This document shows positions 40,503-50,680 of a DNA stretch of 64,000 nucleotides, in pieces. The DNA is from Pseudomonadales bacterium. GTDB lineage: Bacteria; Pseudomonadota; Gammaproteobacteria; Pseudomonadales; Pseudohongiellaceae. A model generated the notes under the pieces. That model did no database searches and had not been told where the DNA came from. It worked only from the letters and a program-made list of their open reading frames with translations. The DNA lies in the NCBI GenBank assembly GCA_028281635.1, contig JANQJM010000005.1, positions 1 through 64,000 on the forward strand, in the 5' to 3' direction. The stretch's first letter is position 1, and every line of letters starts with the position of its first letter. Both the position numbers and the translations under genes were made by a program.

Positions 40503-41654
40503 GTGGCGGAAAACACCGGACAAGAACGCACCGAAGAGGCGACAGAGAAACGCAAAGCGGACACCCGGAAGAAGGGTCAGGTCCCACGTTCTAAAGAGCT
40601 GGAAACACTGGCTTCTCTTTTTGCAGCGGGATTTGGGATGCTGATATTCGGAGAGGGGATCGTGGCGGACATCAATTCGATCATGATCGGCAATCTCAGT
40701 TTCGGGTCTGAAGAAGCGTTCAGTGAATCAGTAATCATCGCGCAGATGTCCAGTGCTGGTTCAGCATTTCTACAGTTGTTACTGCCCCTGCTAGTTCTAC
40801 TCTGTGGAATAGTTTTACTGAGCCCTCTGGCTTTGGGCGGTTGGATATTCAGTTTTTCACAACTGCTGCCCAAAGCCGAACGCATTAGTCCGATCAAAGG
40901 TTTTGGGCGCATATTTTCTTCACGCTCTGTGATGGAGCTACTAAAAGCTCTGTCTAAGTTCGGTTTGGTTGCAGCATTGACCATCTATGTCCTCAACCAG
41001 GCATTGGACGATCTGTACATGTTGTCACTACAGCCTCTGGTGGCTGCATTTAGCGCTGCAGGCTCACTGTTTGTCTGGAGTTTTCTAGCCTTTAGTTCAG
41101 CTTTGATTCTGGTCGTGGCCCTGGACATACCGTATCAGGTTTGGAGCTTCAAAAAACAAATCATGATGACCAAGCAGGAAGTAAAGGATGAATCCAAGGA
41201 AACCGATGGTCGGCCTGAGATCAAGAGTGCGGTTCGTGAGCGACAACAGGAAATGTCCCGTCGCAGAATGATGGCTGAAGTACCGGAGGCGGACGTGGTC
41301 ATTACTAACCCTACACACTATGCCGTTGCCTTGCGCTATGAACAGGACGGTACCGGTGCTCCGCGGGTTGTAGCCAAAGGTCAGGATCAGGTAGCAGGCA
41401 AGATACGGGAAGTCGCGCGAGAGCATGGTGTTACGGTTTTCTCTGCTCCGCCATTGGCGCGCGCACTGTATGCATCTACCGAGTTGAATCAGGAAATCCC
41501 CGCCAATTTATTCATGGCGGTAGCTCAGGTACTTGCATATGTTTTTCAACTCAAGCAGGCAACTGCTGGATTGTGCATGATGCCATCGAAGCCAGTTGAT
41601 CTGCCTGTACCTGAAGAATACTCGGATAGCCTTGCCACAGGAGGTAATTTCTAG
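40503..41654 (+). CDS. flhB: Flagellar export protein FlhB
   Basis: GQERTEEATEKRKADTRKKGQVPRSKE; intact NPTHYAVALRYE cleavage motif. Confidence 0.98.
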   Translation: MAENTGQERTEEATEKRKADTRKKGQVPRSKELETLASLFAAGFGMLIFGEGIVADINSIMIGNLSFGSEEAFSESVIIAQMSSAGSAFLQLLLPLLVLLCGIVLLSPLALGGWIFSFSQLLPKAERISPIKGFGRIFSSRSVMELLKALSKFGLVAALTIYVLNQALDDLYMLSLQPLVAAFSAAGSLFVWSFLAFSSALILVVALDIPYQVWSFKKQIMMTKQEVKDESKETDGRPEIKSAVRERQQEMSRRRMMAEVPEADVVITNPTHYAVALRYEQDGTGAPRVVAKGQDQVAGKIREVAREHGVTVFSAPPLARALYASTELNQEIPANLFMAVAQVLAYVFQLKQATAGLCMMPSKPVDLPVPEEYSDSLATGGNF

Positions 41655-43774
41655 TGGCGACCGCAATGGGTACAGCGAATCAGCAGTCTTTATTTGGACT
41701 GAGCCTGCGCTTCGTCGGCCTGGGTGCGCCGATACTGATTATTCTGTTGCTGGCAATGACCATATTGCCCTTGCCTCCATTTATTCTGGACTTTCTTTTT
41801 ACCTTTAACATCGCTCTTTCACTAATCGTACTGTTGGTGGCTGTCTATATCGACAGACCGTTGGACTTTGGTGTATTCCCCAGTGTGCTGCTGGTTGCGA
41901 CTTTGCTTCGTCTGGCGTTAAACGTTGCTTCAACCCGAGTCGTGTTGCTCGAAGGTCACAATGGCACTGCTGCTGCCGGCCGGGTAATCCAGGCTTTTGG
42001 TGACTTCGTCGTTGGTGGTAACTACGCAGTTGGTCTGGTTGTGTTTGCAATTCTGGTGATCATCAACTTTGTTGTTGTTACCAAGGGTGCTGGCAGAATC
42101 TCGGAAGTTACTGCGCGTTTCACATTAGATGCCATGCCGGGTAAACAGATGGCAATCGATGCCGATCTCAATTCCGGATTGATCACGCAGGATGTTGCCA
42201 GCGCAAGACGCGAAGAAGTGTCCCGGGAAGCGAGTTTCTACGGTGCTATGGATGGCGCGAGTAAGTTTGTTCGAGGTGATGCAATAGCAGGAATTTTGAT
42301 TCTGTTTATTAACATCGCTGGCGGATTTGCTATTGGTATGCTGCAACATGATCTTTCAGCCAGCCTGGCAGCAACCAACTATGTATTGCTCACCATCGGT
42401 GATGGCTTGGTCGCACAAATACCTTCCCTGCTGCTGTCAGTCGCTGCCGCCCTTATCGTCACCAGGGTAGGTACAGCTTCAGATATTGGTGAACAGGTCC
42501 GCGCCCAGGTTTTTGCGAGCCCCCGCGTATTCATCATTACTGGTGTTGTTATTGGTTCGCTGGGATTGATACCCGGGATGCCCAATCTGGTTTTCATTTT
42601 CATTGCCTGTGCTTCTCTCGGTGTCGGATTCGTGCTTTCTCAACTGGATAAGGCTGAAATCGAAGATGTGTCATCTGATGACGAGATCGAAGCAGAGGAT
42701 GAAGTCCAAACTGAATTGAGTTGGGACGATATTCTTGGCGTCGATATCATCGGGCTGGAAGTGGGCTATCGACTTATATCGCTGGTTGACAAAAACCAGG
42801 GTGGAGAGTTGTTAGGGCGTATTCGGGGAGTGCGCAAAAAGATCTCTCAAGACCTGGGGTTTCTTGTCCATTCCGTACATATTCATGACAACCTGAGTCT
42901 GGCGCCGAACGCGTACCGCATTACCTTGTCGGATGTTCCGGTTTCACAAGGGGAAGTACACCCTGGCATGGAAATGGCGATCAATCCAGGCCATGTCTAT
43001 GGTGAGCTGGATGGCATCCCTGGCAAGGATCCAACATTTAATCTCGATACAGTTTGGATTGAGCCAGCTTTAAAGGAGGAAGCTCAGTCCAAAGGCTACA
43101 CCGTTGTCGATTGCAGTACAGTAATCGCAACTCATCTCAGTCATACGCTCAAGACTCATGCTCATGAACTATTGGGTCACGACGAAGTGCAGAAACTGCT
43201 GGATGCTCTGGCCAAGTCTGCTCCCAAGTTAGTAGAAAACCTCGTCCCTCAGGTGATTTCCCTAGGGGTCATTTCCAAAGTGTTACAGAACCTGCTGGAA
43301 GAGGGTGTTTCTATCAGGGATATGCGCAATATCGTTGAGGCCCTGGCCGAACATGGCGCGAATGATGCGCAGAATCCTGATGCGCTGACTGCCGCTGCGC
43401 GCGTCGCCCTGGGTCGCACTATCTGTCAAAGCATTATCGGCGAAGCGGAGGAGATGCAAGTGATGACTCTGCATTCGGAAATGGAACGGATATTGCTTGA
43501 TACAGTTACAAGAGATAAATCCGTAATCACGGCAGAGATAGAACCAGGGTTGGCTGAGACATTGTTAACTGAAGTGCAGACAAAGAGCCAGGAACTTGAA
43601 GTTGGCGGACAGACGCCAGTATTGCTGGTGTCCGATCGCTTGCGGCAATGGTTGTCGCGGTTTGTGCGCCGGGCAAATTCAAGGCTGAAGGTTTTGGCCT
43701 ATGAGGAAATCGCCAGCAACAGACATATAAGAGTTGTGTCAACAATTGGACAGTTTCAAGTAGATGCAGCCTAG
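41654..43774 (+). CDS. flhA: Flagellar export gate protein FlhA
   Basis: FPSVLLVATLLRLALNVASTRVVLLEG; VTARFTLDAMPGKQMAIDADLNSGLI. Confidence 0.99.
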   Translation: MATAMGTANQQSLFGLSLRFVGLGAPILIILLLAMTILPLPPFILDFLFTFNIALSLIVLLVAVYIDRPLDFGVFPSVLLVATLLRLALNVASTRVVLLEGHNGTAAAGRVIQAFGDFVVGGNYAVGLVVFAILVIINFVVVTKGAGRISEVTARFTLDAMPGKQMAIDADLNSGLITQDVASARREEVSREASFYGAMDGASKFVRGDAIAGILILFINIAGGFAIGMLQHDLSASLAATNYVLLTIGDGLVAQIPSLLLSVAAALIVTRVGTASDIGEQVRAQVFASPRVFIITGVVIGSLGLIPGMPNLVFIFIACASLGVGFVLSQLDKAEIEDVSSDDEIEAEDEVQTELSWDDILGVDIIGLEVGYRLISLVDKNQGGELLGRIRGVRKKISQDLGFLVHSVHIHDNLSLAPNAYRITLSDVPVSQGEVHPGMEMAINPGHVYGELDGIPGKDPTFNLDTVWIEPALKEEAQSKGYTVVDCSTVIATHLSHTLKTHAHELLGHDEVQKLLDALAKSAPKLVENLVPQVISLGVISKVLQNLLEEGVSIRDMRNIVEALAEHGANDAQNPDALTAAARVALGRTICQSIIGEAEEMQVMTLHSEMERILLDTVTRDKSVITAEIEPGLAETLLTEVQTKSQELEVGGQTPVLLVSDRLRQWLSRFVRRANSRLKVLAYEEIASNRHIRVVSTIGQFQVDAA

Positions 43775-43843
43775 AAAGAATGTGATGACACAACAACTAC
43801 TAGTTAGCCCACGAACTATAGTTTGTGTGATGGAGGAAGCAAG

Positions 43844-45034
43844 GTGAGAGTCGAAAAGTTTCAGGAAGACGACATGCAGAAAGCAATGGCAAAAGTGCGT
43901 TCTGTATTGGGAAAAGATGCGGTACTCATCTCTAGCGGTAAGGTAGATGGGCGTACTGAGGTATTAGCCGCTGTCGACTATGATCCGGAACAACTGGAGT
44001 CACAGATTGCGCAGTTCAAGGCTGGTTCGGCCCGTACTGCCGAAGCCGAACACGACGACTTCCTGTTCGAGTTAATGGGTGAAGAGGTAGACAAAAATTC
44101 GGAAAAGGCACCCTCATTGATGGATATGCAGGAGGAGCTTGGAAAGCTACGAAAACTATTCGAGGGTGAACTGGCGCAGTTGGCCTGGCGCGACTCAGGC
44201 AATCGTCAGCCCAATCGGATGGCCCTGCTCACGCGCCTGGAGACAGTTGGTATTAGCCGGGTTCTGGGTCGCAAGCTGGTGGAAAAAGTCTTGCCCTGCG
44301 CCGATCTGGAATTGGGTTGGAAGAAAGTATTGAAGCTGCTTAGTAGAGCGATCAAGCTGCCAGATCAGGATTTGCTTGATGAAGGTGGTGTGATTGCCAT
44401 GCTCGGACCAACCGGCGTTGGAAAGACCACCACCGCGGCAAAAATTGCCGCTCAGTTTGCCGCCCGGCATGGTAGGCATCAAGTGGCATTTGTTACCACG
44501 GATGCGTTGAGAATTGGTGGTAGCGATCAACTGGTCTCTTTGGGAAGTGCGCTGGGAATCCCTGTTCAGGTTGCGACTAACCGTGATGAACTTGAACGCA
44601 CGCTGGAAAGTTTCTCGGGACGCAAGCTGGTTGTCATCGATACCGCAGGAATGAGCCAGCGCAGCACAGACCTAGTTACACAGTTCGAAGCTTTGGCAGC
44701 AGAAAGCGCGAGTATCAGACCCTACCTGGTGCTCTCAGCAACAACCCAGGAACTGGTTATCAATGAAACCATCGATGCCTTCTCCGATTTCAATCTTGCA
44801 GGCGCAATCGTAACCAAGCTTGATGAATGTGGATCAATCGGCGCAGCCTTGTCTGGTTTGGTCAGGCACCGATTGCCCATTGCTTTCGTTGGCAATGGGC
44901 AGCGTATTCCAGAAGATCTGGAACCGGCGAGTGCAACAGTGTTTCTACGAAAACTCCTGCAATCGTTTCATGAGTCTCGCAATATAAAATCAGCTTCCGC
45001 AAGCAAAGCACAACGGATCGTAGCCAATGCATAG
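43844..45034 (+). CDS. flhF: Flagellar SRP-like GTPase FlhF
   Basis: GPTGVGKTTTAAKIAAQFA; VVIDTAGMSQRS; TKLDE. GTG start preceded by GGAGG. Confidence 0.96.
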   Translation: MRVEKFQEDDMQKAMAKVRSVLGKDAVLISSGKVDGRTEVLAAVDYDPEQLESQIAQFKAGSARTAEAEHDDFLFELMGEEVDKNSEKAPSLMDMQEELGKLRKLFEGELAQLAWRDSGNRQPNRMALLTRLETVGISRVLGRKLVEKVLPCADLELGWKKVLKLLSRAIKLPDQDLLDEGGVIAMLGPTGVGKTTTAAKIAAQFAARHGRHQVAFVTTDALRIGGSDQLVSLGSALGIPVQVATNRDELERTLESFSGRKLVVIDTAGMSQRSTDLVTQFEALAAESASIRPYLVLSATTQELVINETIDAFSDFNLAGAIVTKLDECGSIGAALSGLVRHRLPIAFVGNGQRIPEDLEPASATVFLRKLLQSFHESRNIKSASASKAQRIVANA

Positions 45035-45881
45035 TGAGCATCCAGTCAAAGTCATTGCAGTATCCAGTGGCAAAGGTGGAGTCGGCAAGAGCAGCGTCGC
45101 GGTGAATCTTGCGGCTGGACTGGCCGGTATTGGCAAGTCGGTGATGTTGCTGGATGCCGATCTTGGTATGGCGAATGTTGACGTCCTGTTAGGGGTGAAG
45201 ACCAAGTTTGATTTACAGCACGTTGTTTCTGGTGAGCGCACATTGGACGAGATAGTTGTCGACTATTCCTCCGGGCTGAAAATTATTCCAGCGGCGTCTG
45301 GTATCTCAAAAATGGCAGACCTGTCACCGATGGAGCAAGCTAGCCTGATTCGAGCATTTGGCGAGCTGAATGATCTGGTTGATGTGATGGTTGTCGATAC
45401 GGCTGCAGGAATATCAAGCAGCGTGATTAGTTTTACCAAGGCATCACATGAGGTCCTGGTAGTGGTTTGTGATGAGCCTGCCTCGATTACTGACGCCTAT
45501 GCTTTGATTAAGGTCCTTAGCCAGGAGCATGGCATTAATCGGTTTCAGATAGTAGCGAATAGAGTCGTCGATGCAGAGCAGGGGCGAAAGCTTTACGAAA
45601 AACTGGTGTCCGTGGCGGACCTGTATCTCGATGCAGCATTGGGATATCTGGGGTGCATTCCAGAAGATAAGAAACTTAAAGAAGCCGTGGCTTCACAGTG
45701 CACAGTGGTTGAAAAGCATCCTTACAGCGCCTCTGGAATAGCGTTTCAAAACCTGGTTCGGAGAGTCGATGAGTTAACTCCATGTAAGCCTACCACTGGG
45801 TATATGGAATTCTTTGTTGAAAAAATTTTCAGGCCAGAAGTAAGTCATCAAGTTAGTAGCATAGGACAGATAGATGGTTAG
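45027..45881 (+). CDS. flhG: MinD-like flagellar number regulator FlhG/FleN
   Basis: VIAVSSGKGGVGKSSVAVNLAAGLA; LLDADLGMANVDVLLG; between flhF and fliA. Confidence 0.96.
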   Translation: MHSEHPVKVIAVSSGKGGVGKSSVAVNLAAGLAGIGKSVMLLDADLGMANVDVLLGVKTKFDLQHVVSGERTLDEIVVDYSSGLKIIPAASGISKMADLSPMEQASLIRAFGELNDLVDVMVVDTAAGISSSVISFTKASHEVLVVVCDEPASITDAYALIKVLSQEHGINRFQIVANRVVDAEQGRKLYEKLVSVADLYLDAALGYLGCIPEDKKLKEAVASQCTVVEKHPYSASGIAFQNLVRRVDELTPCKPTTGYMEFFVEKIFRPEVSHQVSSIGQIDG

Positions 45882-46602
45882 TGCAGTTCAGGTATATCTA
45901 GATGAAGACACTTCCTCTGAAACGCTGTTTCAGGAGCATTTGCCGCTGGTAAAGATTATTGCAAATCACATCAGTGTTCGGTTGCCGCCAGGAAAAACCG
46001 TAGATGATCTGATTCAAGTCGGAATGATAGGGCTGCTTGACGCGTCAAGAACTTATGTTCCAAACATGGGCGCGGAGTTCAAGTCTTATGCCAGCATTCG
46101 AATTCGTGGTGCCATAATCGATGAATTGCGGCGTGAAACCTGGATGCCACGCTCTGTGCAACAGATGTCTCGCAGTCTCTCAAAAGCGATTCAAAGCGTG
46201 GAGAACAGGTTGGGTCGAAGTGCTACAGATAGAGAAATTGCAGATGAGATGGGTGTTTCTATCGACGAGTACAACAGCATAGTCGAATCGGTGGCAGGCT
46301 GTTCTATTCTAAGTTTGGATGACACCAATTGCTTTAGCGAAATTGAAGATAAGGAAGAAACTCCTTTGCAGCATGCGCAGAGAGATTCACTCAAGTCAAC
46401 GCTGGCCGACGCGATCGGAGAGTTGTCCGAGCAAGAGCAGGCTGTTGTGGCCTTGTACTACGATTACGGGCTCAATCTGCGAGAAATCGGGCAGGTACTG
46501 GAGGTTAGCGAATCGCGTGCGTGCCAAATTCACAGTCAGGCGACCAGTCGTCTGCGCTCCAAAATGCTTGAAATGAAAATGCAGAACGAATTAAAGCAAT
46601 AA
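45874..46602 (+). CDS. fliA: Flagellar sigma-28 factor FliA
   Basis: LPPGKTVDDLIQVGMIGLLDASRTYVPNMGAEFKSYASIRIRGAIIDELR; region 4 NLREIGQVLEVSESRACQIHSQA. Confidence 0.97.
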   Translation: MVSAVQVYLDEDTSSETLFQEHLPLVKIIANHISVRLPPGKTVDDLIQVGMIGLLDASRTYVPNMGAEFKSYASIRIRGAIIDELRRETWMPRSVQQMSRSLSKAIQSVENRLGRSATDREIADEMGVSIDEYNSIVESVAGCSILSLDDTNCFSEIEDKEETPLQHAQRDSLKSTLADAIGELSEQEQAVVALYYDYGLNLREIGQVLEVSESRACQIHSQATSRLRSKMLEMKMQNELKQ

Positions 46603-46619
46603 CTTTATCCGGACGTATG
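46592..46619 (+). promoter_or_regulatory. Weaker sigma-28-like site TAAAG-N15-GACGTATG upstream of motC/motD
   Basis: TAAAGCAATAACTTTATCCGGACGTATG, overlapping the end of fliA. Confidence 0.35.
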
Positions 46620-46701
46620 TGGAGTAAGCATCGAATACAAACTCACAGTTGCCTGACTGCGTGTTTAAAGCTGTAAAAGGAACACAGAGGCGGAAATAAA
46701 A

Positions 46702-47439
46702 ATGGACATCATGACAATATTAGGCCTTGTCTTCGGCCTTGGAGCGATTGTTGGGGGCAATATCCTTGAGGGAGGTCATACCGAATCCCTAATGATCTTC
46801 ACCGCCTTCTTCATCGTATTCGGTGGCACCCTGGGTGCCGTGATGGTTCAGACGCCGCTATCCGTGTTTTTACATAGCTTGAAACGAATTGTGTGGATGA
46901 TCAAACCACCGAAAGTGGATAGCAAGACCATGATTGAAAAAATCGTCAATTGGAGTCAGTTAGCCAGGCAGGAAGGCCTGCTAAGTCTGCAGAGCATTGC
47001 CGAAGAAGAGGAAGACAGTTTTTCAAAGAGTGGTCTGCAGATGCTCGCTGATGGCAGTGAACCGGAAGTCATGCGCAGTGTGTTGGAAGTCGAGTTATCC
47101 ATGACCGAACACAAAGATCTGCTGGCAGCAAAGGTATTTGAGGGATTCGGTGGTTATTCACCCACTATCGGTATCATCGGCGCTGTAATGGGCCTGATTC
47201 ACGTGATGAACAATCTGTCCGATCCCGCCGCGCTTGGTCCCGGAATTGCGGTTGCCTTTGTTGCGACTATTTATGGCGTGGGTCTCGCCAATCTTATTTT
47301 TCTGCCCATGGCCAACAAAATCAAGACACTGGTAGGCAGCCAGACTCAATACCGAGAAATGATTGTGGATGGCCTGGTCTGCATCGCAGAAGGGGAAAAC
47401 CCTCGCAACATCGACAGTAAATTGAAGGGCTACCTGTAA
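46702..47439 (+). CDS. motC: Flagellar stator protein, MotC type (MotA/PomA family)
   Basis: IVGGNILEGGHTESLM...GGTLGAVMVQTPLSVFLHSLKR resembles Pseudomonas MotC. Confidence 0.88.
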   Translation: MDIMTILGLVFGLGAIVGGNILEGGHTESLMIFTAFFIVFGGTLGAVMVQTPLSVFLHSLKRIVWMIKPPKVDSKTMIEKIVNWSQLARQEGLLSLQSIAEEEEDSFSKSGLQMLADGSEPEVMRSVLEVELSMTEHKDLLAAKVFEGFGGYSPTIGIIGAVMGLIHVMNNLSDPAALGPGIAVAFVATIYGVGLANLIFLPMANKIKTLVGSQTQYREMIVDGLVCIAEGENPRNIDSKLKGYL

Positions 47440-47462
47440 CCCGGAATTAAAGTAGGAATAGC

Positions 47463-48347
47463 ATGGCCAGGAAGAAGAAAGCAGAAGAGCATGAAAATCA
47501 TGAGCGTTGGTTAGTATCTTATGCCGACTTCATCACTCTGCTGTTTGCATTCTTTGTGGTTATGTATTCAGTGTCTTCGGTTAATGAAGGCAAGTACCGC
47601 GTATTGTCAGCTTCCATGGTTGCCGCTTTTTCTCCCACAACACGCTCTCTTAGCCCAATACAGATCGGTGAACTCATGCGGTCACCACCCCCGCCATTTC
47701 AATTGATTTCACAAACACCTGAGCCGGTCAAGCTCGCACCTATTGCATACGCTCGTCAGATGACTCCGTTTTTTCTGGAAGAAGGTGTGACAGAAGAAGA
47801 GCTGATGCTGGCTAAGATTGCCGGAGAGTTTGACCGCATTGCCGAAGCCACTATGGGTATGTTTGCCCAGTTGATCGAAGACAAACAAATTGCGGTGAGG
47901 AAACATCCATTGTGGTTGGAAGTTGAGATAAAGAGTCAGATTCTGTTTGCCAGTGGCAGCGCCGTAATGGCAGATGAGGCTGAGCAAGTGCTGCAACGGC
48001 TGGCAAACGTGCTTGTTAACTACCCAAACAGTATCGTTGTGCAAGGATTCACCGACGATCAGCCAATAAATAGCCAGGTCTATCCGTCCAATTGGGAGCT
48101 TTCTTCAGCGCGGGCTTCGTCGGTAATTCGAACGCTGGCTGATCACGGAGTCGCGGCGCATCGCATGTCATCGGTTGGATTCGGTGAATTCAGACCAATT
48201 GACAGCAACGAAAGTGAGATAGGAAGGGCGAAGAACCGCCGTGTGTCGATAATAATTCTCGCGAATATAGGGGAGAGTGAAGACGGCAACGAACTGCTAT
48301 TTCTGAATCTGGATTTGTCGGGCCAACCTGAGTTTCTCCAGCAATAG
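47463..48347 (+). CDS. motD: Flagellar stator protein, MotD type (MotB family, OmpA-like C-terminus)
   Basis: HERWLVSYADFITLLFAFFVVMYSVSSVNEGKYRVLS; OmpA-like GFTDDQPINS...NWELSSARASSVIRTL. Confidence 0.9.
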   Translation: MARKKKAEEHENHERWLVSYADFITLLFAFFVVMYSVSSVNEGKYRVLSASMVAAFSPTTRSLSPIQIGELMRSPPPPFQLISQTPEPVKLAPIAYARQMTPFFLEEGVTEEELMLAKIAGEFDRIAEATMGMFAQLIEDKQIAVRKHPLWLEVEIKSQILFASGSAVMADEAEQVLQRLANVLVNYPNSIVVQGFTDDQPINSQVYPSNWELSSARASSVIRTLADHGVAAHRMSSVGFGEFRPIDSNESEIGRAKNRRVSIIILANIGESEDGNELLFLNLDLSGQPEFLQQ

Positions 48348-48405
48348 TCAATCCCGCTGCAGCTGTAATTAGTGACAGGTTGGTGGTATCGGGCAAGCTC
48401 TCGAC

Positions 48406-48810
48406 TTAGCTGCTTGTACCGAGTCCAATTTCTTCCAACTTAGAGCGATCTTCAATGGCGTTGGTCAAGTGAATAGATAGCGCGCCCAACGCTCGTTCAA
48501 CCACCACCATCTCTTCTTCCTTAAATGGCAGTTCACGGGTCATTGTCACCTTACCCAGTTCCATCCCTGAATCATTGATCATGTATTGACAGGTATGTAG
48601 TTGCGGTACTCCCCGGAAGAAGTGAATTTCGCCTGGCAGGTATTCATACTCAAAACTATCGTATTCCACACTGTCTTCCAGTTCATTGGCAAACAGGCAA
48701 ATAAGCTCGTCAATTGGAAGAGTGGTCGGCAATCGATCATTGGTTTGTTCTTGTATCACTGTATTTTCCTCGTCAGTATAGTCAAAGGCTAAAGATTCGA
48801 TGCTTTTCAT
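48406..48810 (-). CDS. Small soluble protein of unknown function, possibly GAF-like
   Basis: MKSIESLAFDYTDEENTVIQEQ...MVVVERALGALSIHLTNAIEDRSKLEEI; alone between motD and ycgR. The ORF track starts at 48822. Confidence 0.6.
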   Translation of the reverse strand: MKSIESLAFDYTDEENTVIQEQTNDRLPTTLPIDELICLFANELEDSVEYDSFEYEYLPGEIHFFRGVPQLHTCQYMINDSGMELGKVTMTRELPFKEEEMVVVERALGALSIHLTNAIEDRSKLEEIGLGTSS

Positions 48811-49032
48811 GTAAATTCCCATAGTCTTCTTCGCTTACAAATGAAGGACCGATATAGGTCGATTTAGGTTTTAATATCTAGAAACACGCAATACTTGTGC
48901 CAGGATTTGTCTGTGTCAAAGCAAGAGAATATGGGGGGTTCGGAGGTGGAGTCACAAAAGTGACTACTTTAATGACGCTTTTTTTCCAGGGTAGTCCACA
49001 AAATGACAAGCCACAGGAAGCCCTGGATTGTG

Positions 49033-49734
49033 CTATTTGATGAGGTTTTGCCTTTCTATTTTAACAATTGCTGATTTGATGGCATTGACCTGGGAGTGAG
49101 ACAGCTCCTGAAACTCCAGTCCTACCAGGCTGTCACCAGCAGGAGTTTGATCGATATGACAGATCCTGACTCTGCAGTTCAAGCGCAGATAGTCCGGCAC
49201 TTCAATAAGGCAGTCATGATGCAGGTCAGAACCCAGTGTGGAAACTGGATCGGTGAGCTGCAGCTGGGCACCAGTCTGGGACAGATCTCTACATGATCCA
49301 TCATGGGATCGTTCCTGGTCGCTGGTAAGAATAGCCCTGGAATCGAATTGTAGTAGAGAGACCCTGAATGATGCCCGTAACTGCGTGCGTTTGAGCCGCT
49401 TGGGGATAGCCACTCGACAATACAGATTGTCCATCGAGCTGTCGGCTGCTGAAAGATTACTATTGAATTGAATGGTTCCCTGCGGTACGTGACAGGTCAC
49501 TACAATGCCATTATCGTGTTCGAACTGTTGCAGCCAGTCAAAGGCTTTCGGGCGATGTAGTACCAGTTCGTTGGTATCAGAATCTACTTTAACGAGGCTG
49601 GATGTAAATCGGATTTCCGAGTCGACATCAGCGAGGGCAACATTCAATGGTACCCCCTGGTCAGTCATACCGTGTAAATAGCGCAGGATTTCTCGTGCAC
49701 TCGATACAGTGGTAGTAGGTGCGCCGGGGTTCAT
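49033..49734 (-). CDS. ycgR: YcgR-type PilZ-domain flagellar brake protein
   Basis: PilZ RxxxR (RTQLR) and DLSQTGAQL motifs after a YcgR-N-like domain; next to flgN/flgM. Confidence 0.85.
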   Translation of the reverse strand: MNPGAPTTTVSSAREILRYLHGMTDQGVPLNVALADVDSEIRFTSSLVKVDSDTNELVLHRPKAFDWLQQFEHDNGIVVTCHVPQGTIQFNSNLSAADSSMDNLYCRVAIPKRLKRTQLRASFRVSLLQFDSRAILTSDQERSHDGSCRDLSQTGAQLQLTDPVSTLGSDLHHDCLIEVPDYLRLNCRVRICHIDQTPAGDSLVGLEFQELSHSQVNAIKSAIVKIERQNLIK

Positions 49735-49741
49735 GCGCCAA

Positions 49742-50245
49742 TTAGACCTTGGTTAAGCAGAAAAAAGCGTTGCGTGAGTTATCAGGCTCAGCGGTTGAAC
49801 CCGATTCGGCATAGGTGAGACCTTGAGCTTCTGCTGAGGGAGAGAGTACGCTTAGTGTTTGAGTAATAAGATGAGTGCGTCGATTGATCAATTGACCAAT
49901 CAGTCTGTTCTCAGAGAAGCACTGCTGGGCTACCTCCGATAGCTGTATAAAGAGGATATCCAGTTCTGTATTGCGATTAGCTGTGATTTTGTATTCTTCG
50001 ATTAAGGCAGGGACATAGGTCAGATCATGCTGCTTCATAAGTGCGATACGGGCTTCACTCGCTTCTTGCAGGTCTTTGATCAACCTTTGCTTTGCCGCAG
50101 TGTCAATATGGGCTAACTTGTTATCAACATTCGCTAGCGCGGCACTTTCGTTTTTTAAAGAATGGTATAGGGCTCTGGCGCACGAAATTTCTTTCTGCAG
50201 CACCTTAGATAGTGATTTCTTCAATTGTTGATGATCGCGTTCCAT
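49742..50245 (-). CDS. flgN: Flagellar export chaperone FlgN
   Basis: Coiled-coil, about 167 aa, directly downstream of flgM. Confidence 0.75.
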   Translation of the reverse strand: MERDHQQLKKSLSKVLQKEISCARALYHSLKNESAALANVDNKLAHIDTAAKQRLIKDLQEASEARIALMKQHDLTYVPALIEEYKITANRNTELDILFIQLSEVAQQCFSENRLIGQLINRRTHLITQTLSVLSPSAEAQGLTYAESGSTAEPDNSRNAFFCLTKV

Positions 50246-50263
50246 CGAGTGCTGATGCAGCCG

Positions 50264-50596
50264 CTATTTCTGGGCCGGATCTGTGACGCCGGTCTCCAAC
50301 TCAATGACTTTCGAAGCGATTCTTTCTCGATCAATTTCGAGTTCTCCAGCGTCGAATATCTGTTTGAATTCAGCAACAAGCTCTGTATTGATATCGGGGA
50401 TTTCGGCCAAGGTTCTTTCCACTCCCTGTAACTCAGACACTTTGTCAGTCATGCTGACAGTGTCTGCAGTATTGCTCTTCTGTGCATGCTCGGTGGTGGG
50501 AGGCGCCGGATTCTGGTTGACCGCCCTGGAACTCTCACGGCTGGAAGCGCTCGTCAGGTTCCCCGGTAATTTTATGGGTTGAATATCATTACTCAT
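50264..50596 (-). CDS. flgM: Anti-sigma-28 factor FlgM
   Basis: MSNDIQPIKLPG... with C-terminal helices DINTELVAEFKQIFDAGELEIDRERIASKVIELE. Confidence 0.88.
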   Translation of the reverse strand: MSNDIQPIKLPGNLTSASSRESSRAVNQNPAPPTTEHAQKSNTADTVSMTDKVSELQGVERTLAEIPDINTELVAEFKQIFDAGELEIDRERIASKVIELETGVTDPAQK

Positions 50597-50643
50597 GAGG
50601 TTTACTCCCTCTGAATGTTGGTGCTTGGCTGTTCTCTCGCCTA

Positions 50644-50671
50644 ACTACGACAGTAAATTTAAATAACTTTA
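50644..50671 (-). promoter_or_regulatory. Sigma-28-like promoter TAAAG-N15-GTCGTAGT upstream of flgM
   Basis: Reverse strand TAAAGTTATTTAAATTTACTGTCGTAGT. Confidence 0.7.
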
Positions 50672-50680
50672 GCGTTTTTC

